Origin: Thermoguttaceae bacterium
Lineage (GTDB): Bacteria; Planctomycetota; Planctomycetia; Pirellulales; Thermoguttaceae
Assembly: GCA_017939795.1 (NCBI GenBank)
Contig: JAGBAA010000104.1
Location: 1 to 42,259, forward strand
Direction: 5' to 3'
DNA: 42,259 nucleotides
In this document: positions 41,955-42,259 of the stretch, piece by piece
Layout: the number at the start of each line of letters is the position of its first letter
Position numbering within the stretch: position 1 is the first letter of the stretch
The notes under the pieces: model-generated
What the model was told of the DNA's origin: nothing
Seen by the model: only the letters and a program-made list of their open reading frames with translations
Database searches by the model: none
Position numbers and translations under genes: made by a program

Positions 41955-42146
41955 AACTTTTCCGCTATGTTAATTTGCGGGGGAGGGGGGAGATTGATGA
42001 CATGGGTAATTTTTTTCATAATATCCTCCAAAATTCTCGATTTTATCCTCAGTACCGGTGTATTCCGTTTTACTGTTTTGATTGGCGAAACGAAAACAAG
42101 TCAGACATCCGGGATCTTCAAATGTTTCATTAAATGAGGTAAAACC
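41955..42146 (+). promoter_or_regulatory. conserved leader of the partial surface-protein gene
   Basis: It matches 9042-9241 (minus strand): CTATGTTAA then a G-rich run at 41977-41990, CAGTACCGG at 42050-42058, GTATTCCGTTTTA at 42060-42072, ACAAGTCA, and TTTCATTAAA with GAGGTAAAA. The distance from the GTATTCC block to the ATG is 87 nt, the same as at 9041. Confidence 0.7.
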
Positions 42147-42259
42147 ATGAAAACAAACACGAACACACTTCGCCGTGCATTGGAAACATTCGCCAAAACC
42201 GGCAAGATCACCCTCACCGCCTCCGCGCTGATGGCCCTTGCGCTCACGGCTCCGGTGAA
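42147..42259 (+). CDS. start of a paralogous exported surface protein (partial)
   Basis: Only 37 codons are in the window. The N-terminus MKTNTNTLRRALETFAKTG is close to the giant protein at 9041 (MKTNTTKLRRALTAFAMTG), followed by a hydrophobic signal segment. GAGGTAAAACC precedes the ATG. It is expected to be another large PEP-CTERM surface protein, but the rest is outside the window. Confidence 0.75.
   Translation, partial: MKTNTNTLRRALETFAKTGKITLTASALMALALTAPV

Noticed and set aside
41977..41990. G-quadruplex in the conserved leader
   Set aside because: Only two long G runs are present on the strand; four are needed for an intramolecular quadruplex.

Overview
The window looks like a chromosomal segment from a bacterium of the PVC superphylum, most likely Planctomycetota (inference). 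The evidence is a very large secreted protein ending in a PEP-CTERM sorting signal, a Tat-exported sugar phosphate isomerase-like TIM barrel, a Tat-exported oligogalacturonate lyase-like propeller, a BspA-type leucine-rich protein, an OprB-like porin, a bacterial topoisomerase VI A subunit, and mid-range GC with AT-rich intergenic DNA. There is no transposase, integrase, phage gene, CRISPR array or rRNA operon. One tRNA (Gln, anticodon CTG) is present.

Layout. 1-2478: minus-strand pair of unrecognised membrane proteins plus a doubtful short ORF. 2639-4284: secreted SGNH hydrolase, then a 198-bp tandem repeat with hairpins. 4738-9241: a giant beta-helix surface protein with GGA(I/V/L)/FxxN repeats and a PEP-CTERM tail, behind a long leader. 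9258-12640: minus-strand run of two small ORFs, a pentapeptide-like exported protein, a DUF2157 membrane protein and a GDYxxLxY protein. 12774-13573: YugP-like zinc metallopeptidase. 13620-15753: BspA-like LRR protein. 16045-16992: sugar isomerase-like protein. 17157-18027: lipoprotein A and tRNA-Gln. 18204-20570: porin and biotin ligase. 20701-22613: mcsA-mcsB. 22704-27208: enolase-superfamily enzyme, TPR-like membrane protein, nucleoside phosphorylase. 27288-32620: oligogalacturonate lyase-like protein and a 1217-residue GH13-type protein. 32849-33859: ksgA. 33981-34655: lipoprotein B, a paralogue of A. 34840-36195: topoisomerase VI subunit A. 36265-37499: MoxR ATPase. 37595-38992: lysA. 39013-39876: a compact GNAT plus 56-residue-protein module, toxin-antitoxin-like. 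40008-41841: YchF-like GTPase and riboflavin synthase. 42147-end: the start of a second gene whose signal peptide and roughly 190-nt upstream leader match those of the giant surface protein.

Functionally the window mixes housekeeping genes (ksgA, lysA, ribE, birA, ychF, tRNA-Gln) with polysaccharide and surface functions (SGNH hydrolase, GH13, oligogalacturonate lyase-like, porin, PEP-CTERM and LRR proteins) that fit a carbohydrate-degrading, host- or particle-associated lifestyle. The strongest leads for something undescribed are: the shared leader in front of two surface-protein genes 33 kb apart; the fusion of chlamydial-Pmp-like repeats to a PEP-CTERM anchor; the GNAT/56-residue module with its own near-consensus promoter and inverted repeat; and several small ORFs (46 and 37 codons) with good ribosome binding sites. 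Promoters are unusually readable here: most are a TTGA-type -35, a 16-17 nt spacer and a TG-extended TAAAAT/TATAAT -10.
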